In this document: piece after piece, positions 1 to 12,139 of the stretch
How positions within the stretch are numbered: the first letter of the stretch is position 1
Layout of the letters: the number at the start of each line of letters is the position of its first letter
From: Spongospora subterranea f. sp. subterranea
Taxonomy: Eukaryota > Endomyxa: Phytomyxea > Phytomyxea > Plasmodiophorida
Reading direction: 5' to 3'
Length of the DNA: 64,000 nucleotides
NCBI GenBank assembly: GCA_049724395.1
Contig: JAUGWO010000071.1
Coordinates: 55,330-119,329, forward strand
Notes under the pieces: model-generated
What the model saw: the letters and a program-made list of their open reading frames with translations, nothing else
Databases searched by the model: none
What the model was told of the DNA's origin: nothing
Program-made: the position numbers and the translations under genes

Positions 1-49
1 AGCCTCATCAACATAGGACCTATACAGGTCATTTTTCCTAACTAATGTA

Positions 50-514
50 TCAGACTTTCGAAACGTACTGCAATTTTTCCAACGCATTTTGCATATTTCG
101 ATGCTGGGATCTGGATATCATCGAGGTGACTACCAGTTCGTTTGCCTTGTTGATACGTTTGGCTTGTAAGAAGATGAGTCGTTGCCTAGCGTACTCTCCA
201 AGCCACGTGGCTCTTTCAACATTGAATCTGAGTTCCACCTTTGATGGAAGAGATGAGAAACTGTATTTTCGGTAATCATAACAATTACCTTGGTATTCAC
301 TTTATTTACCTATACGGACTCACATTATTGAGACCGAACCGTGCATTAGAGAGAATTTTACATTTTGACCCCCCGGCCCAGACGATCGAGAATACGCGAT
401 GTCAATCTGGTCTGTCGGCACGATAACACGGTTCGGCAGTTCGGAAAACAAGCGCACATGACCGTTCTTAGATACCAACGGAAGCCTGGTAACGAAAAAC
501 GCCCGGAACTGCAT
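50..514 (-). CDS. ICT1/MRPL58-like mitochondrial peptidyl-tRNA hydrolase (GGQ release-factor domain)
   Basis: Class I release-factor-like protein expected to release stalled peptides on mitochondrial ribosomes. My model has three exons: 362-514, a 21-nt exon 289-309, and 50-238. Introns are 52 nt (310-361) and 50 nt (239-288), both GT-AG. The catalytic GGQ sits in SSGPGGQN at the end of exon 1. The tiny exon then supplies VNKVNTK, and exon 3 gives VELRFN and the SRSQHRNMQ segment, all in the order seen in ICT1. I chose the ATG at 514 because it starts a basic, acid-free stretch (MQFRAFFVTR) typical of a mitochondrial presequence; the frame is open further upstream without a better ATG. The protein is about 137 residues. 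It lacks the long basic C-terminal tail that ICT1 uses to enter the mRNA channel; the tail may lie in another exon beyond the window edge. Family call is firm, C-terminus uncertain. Confidence 0.85.
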
Positions 515-1839
515 TGCCGCGCAATGAACACTTGGACGAACCCCGAAATCGTCGACCGACCCAGGCAGACAATGCACTACGATGATTTCCAAGAGTGACC
601 CTGAACTTCGTTTGATCTGTTGTCTGATGTGTTGTTTACAGGGACCCGTTGGGACTTACCGTCACACACCCGGTCACCAATGTTGCGATATACCCTCTTT
701 GGGACCATCTCCGAATAATTCTGTTCAACACACGATCGTAGGTCCAGCGATAACATGGGGGTAACGGTGACAACTGGACCAGTTTTATTATATTGCGGAT
801 CCCCTTTGGTGTCTTTCTGACCTTGACATTGACTTTCCCGAAAATAACGCCATGGTGTTGTGGTCGAATAGACCACCAGAGGGGTCTCATGTTCGAATAT
901 AGCACCAGGGTATTACATTCAGGATGGCAGGCGACTGCGCCTCGACTTTTTAATCAAACATGCGTGCTTAATTTTGGGGTTAATTACAACATCGTTGTTC
1001 GACCTCTCACCCACATTTGAAGGCCTTGGTTGAACCATGTTTCGTACGACTGTTAAAACGAATTATTTTCATCACTGATTGCGGCTCAGTCCGATCAAAA
1101 AGAAACGTCTATAATCCACCGGAATGGTTCTCTTTCGGACAGTCCCTATATGTGTTTGAATTGAAAGAACAACGCGCCGAGGCAGGATGGAAATGGTACA
1201 AACCGAGTTGGTCAATTTCATGAAGACAATGGATGAGCTGAGTGATATTACGAATCAGGAGTATTTCGTGAAATTGCAAGAAAATACTGTTCGTGTTGGG
1301 GAACTACAAATTTACGCCGCCTCAACTTACTCGGTTGCGGAATCAGTTCAAGAGCTTGACCATTTTTATGGTGTTTGCATGATCTAGAATTAGAGCTGCG
1401 GTCTTGAATGAGTTCATGTCAACTCCAAAATTGATAAGCTGTGTTCTATTCGCAATATAACACCATGATGCTATATTGAAAGTGGTGTTATATTTGGATA
1501 AAACATCCATGTTTGCTAGACACCATGGCGTTATGTTCGGGTGAAGACGGTAGCACTCGCGGCAACTCAATAAACTGGTTCAGTTGAAGAAATTTTTTGA
1601 CTGGCCCCATTTGGAAACCTACTTCTCCATCGTTGACGATGTGGTCGTGGGTAACACATCTGCAAGGTGCGACAGTTACCGTATTTGGTGACCTGGTCGA
1701 TTGGTGTGTAGTAAAACCGGTAAATTCGGCATAGAAGGGTGTGGTTGACACGGTTCAGGACACTTTAGTTCCCAACCTTCCAGCATATGCAAGAGCTCAT
1801 CTGATGAACTTTCTTTCACATTTTTTCAATTGAATGAAG
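515..1839. other. Non-genic stretch with a short inverted repeat
   Basis: No reading frame here resembles a known family. A 23-bp sequence at 839-861 (core ataacgccatggtgtt) recurs in reverse complement at about 1520-1542, 22 of 23 bases matching, so the 0.7 kb between them could be a decayed terminal-inverted-repeat element. A 66-codon open frame at about 1190-1387 shows no recognisable motif. Confidence 0.4.
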
Positions 1840-2599
1840 TCTCATCAACCCTGGCTTTGTCCTAGACTGTGTGAAAAACACCCATCATGGTATTTAACTC
1901 ATCTTGGGCAAATCCCCCCAACGTGAAATTTTGAAAAAAAATCCGACTCCTTTGGTTACACTTGGTCACATGTACACCAGTACATGCGCGGCCTCAAAAT
2001 AAATGGCGCTCTGTCTCTGTCTGAGCACCGAGTTTACTTTATCTTTATCATGACGATTGACGAATCAAGTGGTACATACAGTCGCCGTCAAACCAGAAAA
2101 TGCACTCTTCTACCGACCTCCTCATGCACTAGGTCATTCAATATGAAGAGGTATTTCCCATGGAATATGAAAGCAAATATGGTCAAGGAAGTAAATGCCA
2201 GGAAAGTTAAGACGACCGCTAAGAAAGAAGTACAGTACCACAAGTCAACAGCTCAAATAAGGAGACCCAAAAGCAGAAAGCTGCGATGGGCGAAAACATT
2301 TCAAGCTGGACATTAAAACATTATCCAGCAGATGCCTACGCCCACGAAAAATGCCCGTAATCTCATTCAGCTACGAGCAGGATCGTACGATTGCTGCGGG
2401 GATGGTTTGCCGGGGATCAGTAAGACTTGTTCCGGAAGAAGTTGATACCGATATTGGTGTTCTGAGACAAAGAATGTCCAGGTTCTTGCACAAAGGAAAA
2501 TTGGGTTCAACAACGGGCACCCCGTATTGCCCAAACGACAAGGAACAAGTCGATCAGTTTTGTTAAATACGGCATCAAAGAGATGCAACTGCGGCGACC

Positions 2600-3300
2600 G
2601 AATTGCACGACAGGACCATCGGCCTTCCATTGACCGGATCTTCACGTCGGGTGACTGTTTAGTTTTGCGTCACTACATCAGGTATCCGGCTAAACCCGTT
2701 TTTCTTTATTCAAGGGTAACCTGGAGTACGAATCGTTGAACACTTTACCCGGATGAATCACCCTGCAGGCATGTTTACACAGTTCATGACAAACCCTGGA
2801 TCGATGTGACCATATTCGATCTATCGATTGAAAGAACATTGAATTCTTACTGTGAGACCAAGCCGACGACGTATCGGGTCATGGACAGATGCAAGGCTCA
2901 TTTGATGAGCTCGGCCGTCATCAAGTTACAAAACTGTGGCACGGAAGTTGAGTTTACCTTGGCCGGATATAAGGCCAAGCTTTACGTCTTGGATGTCGGA
3001 CCACCGCTCCCAATTTGGGCTTGTGAGAGATTGTCATTTTTCACACTTCAGCAGATACTCTAAATCGGTGGACGTGGTATATCGACGGCGCCGCCTTCGG
3101 ACTTCATTGGTCATTTCGGGGCACCTCCAAATCAATAAGCCCTCAAGGATCATCTCAGGAAGAGTGCGAAGCGTTCTATGGTGGAAAACGTCGACAACTC
3201 GGTCCCATCCTTCAACTTGTTGTCGCACAATGGACAGCAAGGAGAAACTTAACCGAGGGCACGATTACCAACACGTGGCAACGAATTTTTCATGACCTCC
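2600..3300 (+). mobile_element. Decayed pogo/Tigger-type DNA transposon (DDE_1 transposase remnant)
   Basis: Translated fragments follow the order of a pogo-family transposase. Around 2640-2730 comes the strand SRRVTV...SGIRLNP...FIQG, matching the family's RVTV/G-x-KL-P/IFKG region. Around 2820-3010 come MDRCKAH and LAGYKAKLYVLDVG, matching the segment with the catalytic acids and the 'KLQPLDVG' motif. Near 3240-3300 comes the C-terminal GTITNTW...IFHDLPF. Several in-frame stops and frame changes mean no functional enzyme. Clear terminal repeats and target-site duplication were not found. A weak N-terminal remnant may extend left to about 2150. The order of motifs makes the family assignment better than any single match. 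Confidence 0.6.
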
Positions 3301-4230
3301 CTTTTTGAATTGCAAAATTTATTCGTCCACTGTAATATTGTCCAACAGACGAAATGAAGCCATTCCCATGTTCCGAAAACTTTTGTTTCGTTTGACGACG
3401 CTTTCATTCTTCGTGCCCTCTGTTATGCTTTCTCACGTTCTTGCTACTCTTTGTGCGACAGCAAGTCGAGATGGAACCTTGTTGTTGACATTTTCCACCA
3501 TGAACGCTTCGTCCTCTTTCTGAGGTGCTCCTTGGAGGTCTTATTGACTCCGACATCCAAGACCTGAAGCTTGGCAATATATCCGGCCAGGATTCCAGTC
3601 AACGTCCGTGCCACAATTTTGTAACTTGATGACGACGGGGTTTAGCAAATGAATCTTCTGTTTTGTCCTCACAGTAAGGCTTCCATTGTTAGGAACGGGG
3701 GCAGAGGCTAAGACGCAGACGGAGGCTGTCAGGGAACGGAGGCCGAGGCTAGAGAGCAGTTATGAGGCAACAGAGATGTTTTTAGAAAAACTAGTAATTC
3801 GATTTGAGGCTAGGGCTCAGGTCCCTGGCCCCACCCGGAAACTACTTTTCATTTTGCCACGCCGCTTGTGTTCTCTGTTGATTCAGGAAAGGAAACGAAT
3901 TTCACGTGTGTTCCCATCAATCCAGACTTTGTCCTGAGCTGTGTAAACACCTCTTCAGGGTGATTAATCTTACACTCCCTTCAGGGGTACAAAATCTTTT
4001 ATAGATATCCTTAAGTCCAATCATGGAAAATCCGATTCCTTTCCACTTTTTCGTAATCGTGCACTCGGTTATGTTTTCCCACGCCTTTGCTCCTTATTGT
4101 GCAACAGTAAGTCGAGATGGGACCTTGTGTCAATCTCTCCACCATAACCGCACCGTCCCTTTTACCTCAGTAACTTGGGTTTCGGAGCACTTCAAAGATA
4201 AGCCAGCTTAAAAGCGTTGGCATGGCTGTA
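3301..4230 (-). mobile_element. Further pogo/Tigger fragments in opposite orientation
   Basis: The reverse complement of about 3530-3640 matches 2911-3003 closely (ATCAAGTTACAAAA, GGATAT, CTTGGATGTCGGA). The reverse complement of 3361-3520 matches the C-terminal region at 3200-3300, and 3900-3970 matches 2751-2810. A second C-terminal fragment lies at about 4020-4200 in the same orientation as 3361-3520. A small piece similar to 3916-3965 is also found at about 1845-1900. Together these are at least three partial copies, nested or abutted in both orientations. All are interrupted. Confidence 0.5.
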
Positions 4231-4431
4231 TTATTATTACTACAAAAGCCAACGATGTGTTGAAGACGGTTGACACTGAAGGTCTGGGGATCTCTCTATA
4301 GTGCCATTGATCCCTAGAAATGGTCTGGCATATTTTCCCTGCTTGAACATTTCCTAAGAGGCATATCGCCAGACGCTTGCATTACAGTTAATAAGAAGGA
4401 ATATCAGGAGAGTATGCCCCAATTAGTCCAT

Positions 4432-4458
4432 TAAGTGTCGAAACTTTCGACACTTAAG
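4432..4458. repeat. Perfect 13-bp inverted repeat around one base
   Basis: The sequence ttaagtgtcgaaa, then c, then tttcgacacttaa is a perfect palindrome of two 13-bp arms. It lies between the transposon remnants and the 3' end of the MetAP2 gene. It could be a transposon terminus, a protein-binding site, or chance; nothing nearby decides. Confidence 0.6.
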
Positions 4459-4682
4459 ACAGAGTATTTCAGGCAAAGTTGTTCCCAGGGTTATTATCTG
4501 GATCTACAATATGCTGGTGAATGATGCAGTGTCATTTTGACAAGCACTCCCGATAGTGCCAGCCATGGCCATGATGCTCTCAAACCGGTGCAGTAAAGAT
4601 AGAACAAATCATCAGCATTGAAAATTTCGGCATTCTTCAGTGTATAAAATTAACCAAATAGATCACATTTCGGTGTAAATTT

Positions 4683-6304
<1,622 letters not shown>

Positions 6305-6520
6305 TCCTGTAGCAATCATTATTATAATGATCGCTGATCAATTTAGCGTCACGGACAACAGGTTGACTCACTCACTCAAATCCCGAATCTAATGACACAA
6401 CCAATATATGGCCGATCTCGCGTGTATTGTGTGTCGTAGAAGCGAAACTACAGGTGGTACTGTTGTTCGAAACTCGATCGACACACAGGGAACAAGGTGG
6501 TTGGGCAAATATTTTGCGCG

Positions 6521-6632
6521 GTAGTCGTTGGGTACTTCGAAGAGAAAACGAGGTGCTTCTGCCAGTAATGGTGACGTCTATGAGCGCTACACAAGACGTG
6601 ACGACTTTTTCAAGACATACAGTAACTCAGTA
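6521..6632 (+). repeat. Repeat family copy 1 (direct)
   Basis: The segment beginning cgttgggtacttcgaagaga is repeated at 6932-7100 in the same orientation and at 7462-7605 in reverse. Copies differ by scattered substitutions and small indels, so they are old. One frame reads LGTSKRK and, further on in copy 2, a CRHC pair followed by GNH, which could be the remains of a BED-type zinc finger of a transposase; this reading is speculative. Confidence 0.55.
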
Positions 6633-6931
6633 ATAACTGGAGTAGTATACACTGAGGTACATATACTACAGACTCAAATCGGAAATGTCTTTTTCCACAT
6701 GTTTAGTATAAATACTGTTGTGTATTGGCAAATACTGACTTGCGAAAAACAGTAAAAAAAAATAAAGTTAGTGGGGATTGGTTGGGGTTTCCGTACATAC
6801 ACTTGAATGTATATCCATACGGTATCCCAGTTGAATTCACATTACGGGTTTCCGCAATTCGCAGTTGTTCTTTGGAACAGCAGTGCACTACTTCTTGGGT
6901 TATTTTTAGAATGTCATTGTTTGATCAATCG

Positions 6932-7100
6932 CGTTCGTCGTTGGGTACTTCGAAGAGAAAGGGAGGTCTTCTTCCAGTAATGCTGACCTCTATGAGCACC
7001 ACACAAAGGCGTGACGACCTTTCCAAGACATACTGTAACTTTATGGTGGAATGTCGTCATTGTCGTCTGGCCTTTGAAGAGTGTACGCTGGGGAACCACC
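6932..7100 (+). repeat. Repeat family copy 2 (direct, longest)
   Basis: It extends past copy 1 to include atggtggaatgtcgtcattg and gaagagtgta. The same segment appears in inverted form at 7462-7605, so copies 2 and 3 form a diverged inverted pair about 360 bp apart. Confidence 0.6.
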
Positions 7101-7461
7101 CAAACAAAACATTACCAGGAGTACAGGCCTGACCGCATTCGAATTACTACTACTGAGGAATCTCAGACAGACCGAGGCAAAAGGCACTATTACTAGATCT
7201 TTCAAGCTTTTTCCGTACTGACGACTTTTGTACAGGAAATTAAGTCTTCCATTGAAGGCAGTAGCGCGATAGCAATGTGCTAATCCCTTTCTGGTGTAGC
7301 CAATCCAAAGTCTCTGGAATCGACACGCTCTGGTGGAACTTCGGACATTGTATAGGTTGTGTCGCGTCTGGATTGCTATAGGAGTTTTTATATGGGGATG
7401 AGGGGATGGCAGTCAATGGGAGACTTCATTTCCTGTACAAAGGTTGCGGGTAGTTCCCAGC

Positions 7462-7605
7462 TTACACTCTTCGAAGGCCAGACGACATTCCACCATGAAG
7501 TTACAGTATTTATTCGGAAGGTCGTCACGTCTTGTGTAGTGCTAATAGACGGCAGCATTACTGGAAGAAGTACCTCGCTTTCTCTTCGAAGTACCCAACG
7601 ACGAA
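7462..7605 (-). repeat. Repeat family copy 3 (inverted)
   Basis: The reverse complement begins cgttgggtacttcgaagaga and ends with the gaagagtgta motif of copy 2. Divergence from copy 2 (substitutions and short indels) argues for a real old duplication and against an assembly fold-back. Confidence 0.6.
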
Positions 7606-8181
7606 GCGTTGGACGTCCTCAGTGGGTGGTTGGCATTGTTCGACCGCGGGTCGTACAGGATATGTTTTCCCCAGATATGGTGCTGATTGACGATATGTCG
7701 CAATGCCAACATTAACTGTCTGATATCGAGCGAATCGTACTGAAATGGTAAAACGATCGATTTTCATGTATTCGCCATCAAATATGGGCAAATCAGCTAT
7801 TACTCGTGTTCATCATGGCCGATGCGACTGCCATTTTGTCGCCCATCTTCCGTATCTGCCAGATCGATAACAAATGGTAGACAGTACCATATCAATGAGC
7901 TCTTCGCACTCTAACAAGCAGTTTGACCTTGATACGAGCTTCACTAAATTGCCCTCTCGGTAAATATCGATTCTGACCCAACTAGCAACAACACTATGTG
8001 CAATTTGCGCTAGAAAAAAACAGATACCTATTCCTGGGCAATTGAAATGTACCGAATCTCAAATGGACACGCGCCTCTTGGTATATCGGTAATGCATCAA
8101 ACTACTGAAATGGTGACACTGGCGCCACTAATGTACCAGAACCTTGATCTTGATCACGAAACGGCGAGAACGTTACGAACA

Positions 8182-8322
8182 TCAGATGTCAACAGGGAAC
8201 GGTATTGCAATTTCGCGTCTGCCTATATTAAATGGCGCGATTCGTTTTGGGGCCGAATGTGCACTGTCAATACGATTCACAACGATGATTATCAGCGCTA
8301 TAAGAATCAACGCAGAAAGCAT
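8182..8322 (-). CDS. Possible exon of a small signal-anchor membrane protein
   Basis: An open frame from the ATG at 8322 gives a 20-residue hydrophobic helix (MLSALILIALIIIVVNRI) followed by a basic, hydrophilic stretch, 46 residues in all. This resembles a type II membrane anchor. A second exon could lie further along the minus strand (7.7-8.1 kb), but I could not place a convincing intron, and no family was recognised. It lies upstream of nothing obviously related. It may be chance. Confidence 0.2.
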   Translation of the reverse strand: MLSALILIALIIIVVNRIDSAHSAPKRIAPFNIGRREIAIPFPVDI

Positions 8323-8476
8323 GATTAAGCACAAGGACGACGGCGATAAGAAAACACAGAAAAGCAGTTCTATTAGACGATTCAAGCTCGGCACAACCTC
8401 ATACGATGTGGGAAAATAGAGTTAATACATGGTCTATATCTGATTAGATTTGTTTTGACGTTGATTGTCTGCTTCA

Positions 8477-9673
8477 TCATGAGCTTAACGTCGTGGTCGA
8501 GCCCTGCTGATCGAATGAGGCCAGGTCATCCGACCAGCCACATAACTGAGCGAGCAGCGTCAGGCCGTCATCACAATCCCCTTGCCAAAACACGTCGTTC
8601 GAGTGGCCGTGAGCGAAACGGAACCCGCGATCGGTGACGGAATCGTGAACCCCAACGAGATCTCGATTGATCAGGACACGAAAACATGAGTCCGGAACCA
8701 TATCAACCAGCGACGCAAATGGCTGCACGGTCAACGACGTTCCAATAACAAGAAGGAGATCGCATTCAGATAGGTCTTCATAGATTGTCTCTCGAAACCT
8801 CGCTGGGAGTTGCTCCCCGAAGAAGACGACATTGGGTTTGACGAGACCGCCGCATAGCGAGCAATACGGCACCTCGAACTGTTTCTCGATGATCCGGTCC
8901 ACAGGATATGGCGATTTGCAATCGATACACGAGGCGGCACTGAAGGTCCCATGAGCTTCAACGAGCAGCTGGGGATCGATTCCGGCAAGACGTTCCAGCC
9001 CGTCGATGTTCTGCGTATAAATGCGGTGAACAATTCCTTTGTCTGCGAGCAGGCGAAGAACATGGTGTCCGATCGTCGGAACGAACTTCCCGCTTCCGGG
9101 CCACAGTTCGCTGGCCAGCGTGTAGAACGGCTCTGGGCGTTTCCTGAAATATGTGATGTCGAAAACCGCCTCGGGACGTGGAAGTCCGAGATGGGCTAGG
9201 CGGTAATACAGGCCCGTTTCTGGCGAACGGAAATCGGGAATACCAGCGGATACGCTGATACCAGCGCCGCAAAGGATAATCACTTTCCGAAGACGACCTG
9301 AGGCAATCGCCGCCGATATCTCACGCAATTGACCCAGGGAATCTTTCGGCGCGGCTTCAACGCAAAGCTCGTCGAAACTCGTTAAACCAGACGGGTCCAC
9401 GAACTCCAGCTCGAAGTTCAGGGCGCCTTCGGCCATGGACCGTAATTGCTGGACCGCAATCTCGACATCGGGCGCCGACGAATGAGACGACTGCATTGAC
9501 CAGTCGGCCAGACCTGACAGAAATAATGCCACGGTCGTCGTCTGCAGTTCGGTCAGGAACCCGGCTGGAATTTCAATACCGAGCGCTGGCAACTTGATTA
9601 CACAGGAATCGGATCGCGTGAACCGGTATTGGAGACTTTTCTCGGTCAGAATGACATATACAGATTTGGACAT
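8477..9673 (-). CDS. Sirtuin (NAD+-dependent protein deacylase)
   Basis: Sir2-family enzyme that removes acyl groups from lysine using NAD+. A single exon of 398 residues starts at the ATG at 9673; the frame continues upstream without homology. The Rossmann/NAD motif GAGISVSAGIPDFRSP lies at about residue 136, TQNIDGLERLAG follows, then the catalytic His in EAHGTF. The zinc site has two Cys pairs (CIDC and CSLC). KPNVVFFGE, GTSLTVQPFASL and LINRD complete the core. The motif spacing is closest to the SIRT2/Hst2 type. About 130 N-terminal residues before the core match nothing I know. No mitochondrial presequence is evident, so a cytosolic or nuclear site is inferred. Lack of introns contrasts with MetAP2 next door. 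Confidence 0.95.
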   Translation of the reverse strand: MSKSVYVILTEKSLQYRFTRSDSCVIKLPALGIEIPAGFLTELQTTTVALFLSGLADWSMQSSHSSAPDVEIAVQQLRSMAEGALNFELEFVDPSGLTSFDELCVEAAPKDSLGQLREISAAIASGRLRKVIILCGAGISVSAGIPDFRSPETGLYYRLAHLGLPRPEAVFDITYFRKRPEPFYTLASELWPGSGKFVPTIGHHVLRLLADKGIVHRIYTQNIDGLERLAGIDPQLLVEAHGTFSAASCIDCKSPYPVDRIIEKQFEVPYCSLCGGLVKPNVVFFGEQLPARFRETIYEDLSECDLLLVIGTSLTVQPFASLVDMVPDSCFRVLINRDLVGVHDSVTDRGFRFAHGHSNDVFWQGDCDDGLTLLAQLCGWSDDLASFDQQGSTTTLSS

Positions 9674-11281
9674 ATCTATGTGAGCGGAGATGTGCGCCTT
9701 TCGAAGAAAGCGTCTGTGGTTTGCGTTGAGCGATCTCAGGAGGTGGGTGTTGCCATCTCGCCCTCTACAATACTCCAAGGGTCCCTGGGTTAGTCTGAAC
9801 CCCCTTGTGTCGATCAGTCCGTGTCCGCACCTCATATCACCGATCAACGAGTCGTTCAGGAAAAACCCTCAACATGTTGAGCGTGAACGGGAAGACTTGC
9901 GTATTGTATTTCATAGGTTTCCTGGACGGACGAATAACTGCAGAGAAACATGTCCACGATATCCTGAGGTTCTGCAGCATTGTCCTAACAATTTGTATCA
10001 TGCATGTTCTGTATGGAATGGCGATTACAATGACACTTTGATTTACGTCTGTCGGTGCGGTTTCTCGAATAATGTTGAGGCAGGCGATTACGGTTTCACG
10101 AGAGGGCTCGCAACCCTGCAACTACTGCAGCTTCACCCACAGGTCTTTCCAGCACCATAACCATCTCGTTCAATCATTCCAATAGCTAAAGGCAGGCAAT
10201 AACGCCGTTGTTTCACGTTGGCTGAACCAGTCGAATGACATTTGTTTTTCTTGGTCGGGAAATACATTTGGGGTGTCCAGCAGGGTGGACTCAATCAGGG
10301 GGCGCCTTAATCCCGAACTCGAAAGGGCTCAGCCAATGCTTGGCAACCTATCCAGGCGAGGACTAGGCGGGCAAGCACGTGGGGCGTACGATTTCGGATA
10401 TCTTAACGTCATTCGCTGTTATCGGTGAAAGGTGAGGTGGCGATCGTGCTCCTAAGGCTCAGCTGTTGGGGCGCTCCATACAGTTATTTGTCAGAGCAGG
10501 GTTGTGTCCCAATGACGCCTGGCGACGCTGAGCGCTCTTAACAACATCAGAAGCTTCATTATTGTGTTTGGCATTACAGCTTGGCGACGAGATGAAAAAC
10601 GGCAACTACTGTACTAGCGAAAAGCGGACAACGAGTCCGCTGCATCTCAACCTGGGTTTCGGCATCGACTTCCGAGTACCGCGACATTTTGTGCACAGGA
10701 AAATCAGAATGGTCAATCGATAAAACCTGGGAACAAGCGACAGGGCCGATCAAACTGCAGTAGCAGGATGGGTGTGAGCTTTGACCACGAGTAAAATTGT
10801 TTAGGGATATCTCTGATCAACCGCTGCTGGCGTTGCCAGAACAGCAAACATGAGTATTCGCTCCTGATTTGCTGGATACTCTGTCGCCCAAACCCGCAAG
10901 TCCAAAAGCTCAAGAAGATCACGTCAATCAAACTCATCATTTCGACAGCGGCTTGGAACACCGATCGACGGCGTCTATCACTTCCAGTACTAGAATGGAT
11001 ACGGCGTGAGCAATGAGCAGTTTAACTACCTCGGAAGGCCACCGATTATGGGCAGCGCAGGATCACAAATAACCACCGCCATCGTGCATATGATCAGGAT
11101 GTTCGTGGTTATCAGTCAGGAAAAACGCCCCCATGCACATTCCTCTATACGAGAAGTAATTGAATTTACAAGGCCGAACGAAGTGCGTTCATACTCAGTT
11201 GGTCTACTTGATCAGCAATCGTTCTGCTACAACTTGTTTTCACGATTTTCAGACAGGTCTGGCGGTCTCTCCCATACTCGA
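9674..11281. other. Intergenic region without a supported gene
   Basis: No frame in this 1.6 kb shows a domain or consistent splice structure. An 82-codon minus-strand frame at 10713-10961 is rich in Trp, Phe and Leu but unrecognised. Confidence 0.4.
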
Positions 11282-12028
11282 TCATCGGTTTATGCCCTCA
11301 TGTCGAATGATCGGGGATAACGATTGTACTTGGCTCAGTAGGGATCGGATCTCTTCCTTATAAACCTCACACTGACTTTGATAGGTGCGCTTCTCTGATC
11401 GCTCTCTGCTAAGGTCGTCCTGGATTCTGTCAATCATGGCCGGATCTGACGTATCCTCTAACTGATTCTCGAGCGCGATGACTTTCGCCATCAGCATGCT
11501 AACCTGACCTTCCTTCACATTCATTTCCGCTCTGAATTGCTTTTGCAGATCAACAAGTGCAATTGACAGCTGGTCGCGTTCCCGTTTGATCACGGCTAGA
11601 GCTTTGATATCGGCAATGCGCTTCTCCTCGTCATCGATAACCCTTCTTTTCTCAGCCGCTAATGCATCAGTGCGCTGTTGATGAAGCTGTTCTCTCGACT
11701 TGGACAATTCAGAACTCAATTGCGCCAGTGACGCTTTGGCGACGCCCAGCTGGTCAGTTAACCTCGTGATTTCATCATTGCTTGTCTTCAATTCAAGCTG
11801 TGATGCTTTCAGTTCGGAATCTCTACTCTCCATCAAAGCCGCCGCCTGCGACAGCCGCTCGATATTTCGTTCCTGCAGCATCAATTGCGATTCCGACGAA
11901 TTTCGTATATGGTCGATTGCTTGGGACAGCTGTTTCCGCAAGGCGTTGATGACAGTCTCGACCCGAATCTGATACTCAGCAATGCGATCATTGTAATCAT
12001 TGCCAGATACGGGCATGATCGTGGCCAT
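11282..12028 (-). CDS. Coiled-coil protein, 248 residues, unknown function
   Basis: A single-exon frame from the ATG at 12028. Nearly the whole length after residue 15 is charged heptad-type sequence (for example ELKASQLELKTSNDEITRL and EKRRVIDDEEKRIADIK), predicting one long coiled coil broken by short hinges and ending in SLSPIIRHEGINR. Such proteins occur in centrosomes, tethers and cytoskeletal scaffolds, but nothing here selects one. The 3' neighbour region is non-genic. Coding status is supported by length, the clean ATG and composition rather than by homology. Confidence 0.75.
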   Translation of the reverse strand: MATIMPVSGNDYNDRIAEYQIRVETVINALRKQLSQAIDHIRNSSESQLMLQERNIERLSQAAALMESRDSELKASQLELKTSNDEITRLTDQLGVAKASLAQLSSELSKSREQLHQQRTDALAAEKRRVIDDEEKRIADIKALAVIKRERDQLSIALVDLQKQFRAEMNVKEGQVSMLMAKVIALENQLEDTSDPAMIDRIQDDLSRERSEKRTYQSQCEVYKEEIRSLLSQVQSLSPIIRHEGINR

Positions 12029-12139
12029 CTCGTGCCCCCTGTCAATAGGTCAACCCGATAACTGTACTAGCTCAGCGATGAACAGATATCGATCGGTCGA
12101 GTACGTGATCGCAGGTCATTGTTCCCCGATATAGAGACG

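Larger units (their letters stand above)
6305..8181. other. Non-genic stretch dominated by a diverged repeat
   Basis: Apart from the three repeat copies listed separately, I see no supported gene. Short hydrophobic or basic open frames occur but carry no family signature. Confidence 0.4.

Noticed and set aside
577-876. Long minus-strand open frame upstream of the ICT1-like gene
   Set aside because: Composition looks random, no family motif, and it does not splice into the ICT1-like gene.
8731-9272. Overlapping open frames on both strands within the sirtuin gene
   Set aside because: They are shadows of the GC-rich sirtuin coding sequence and have no independent signature.
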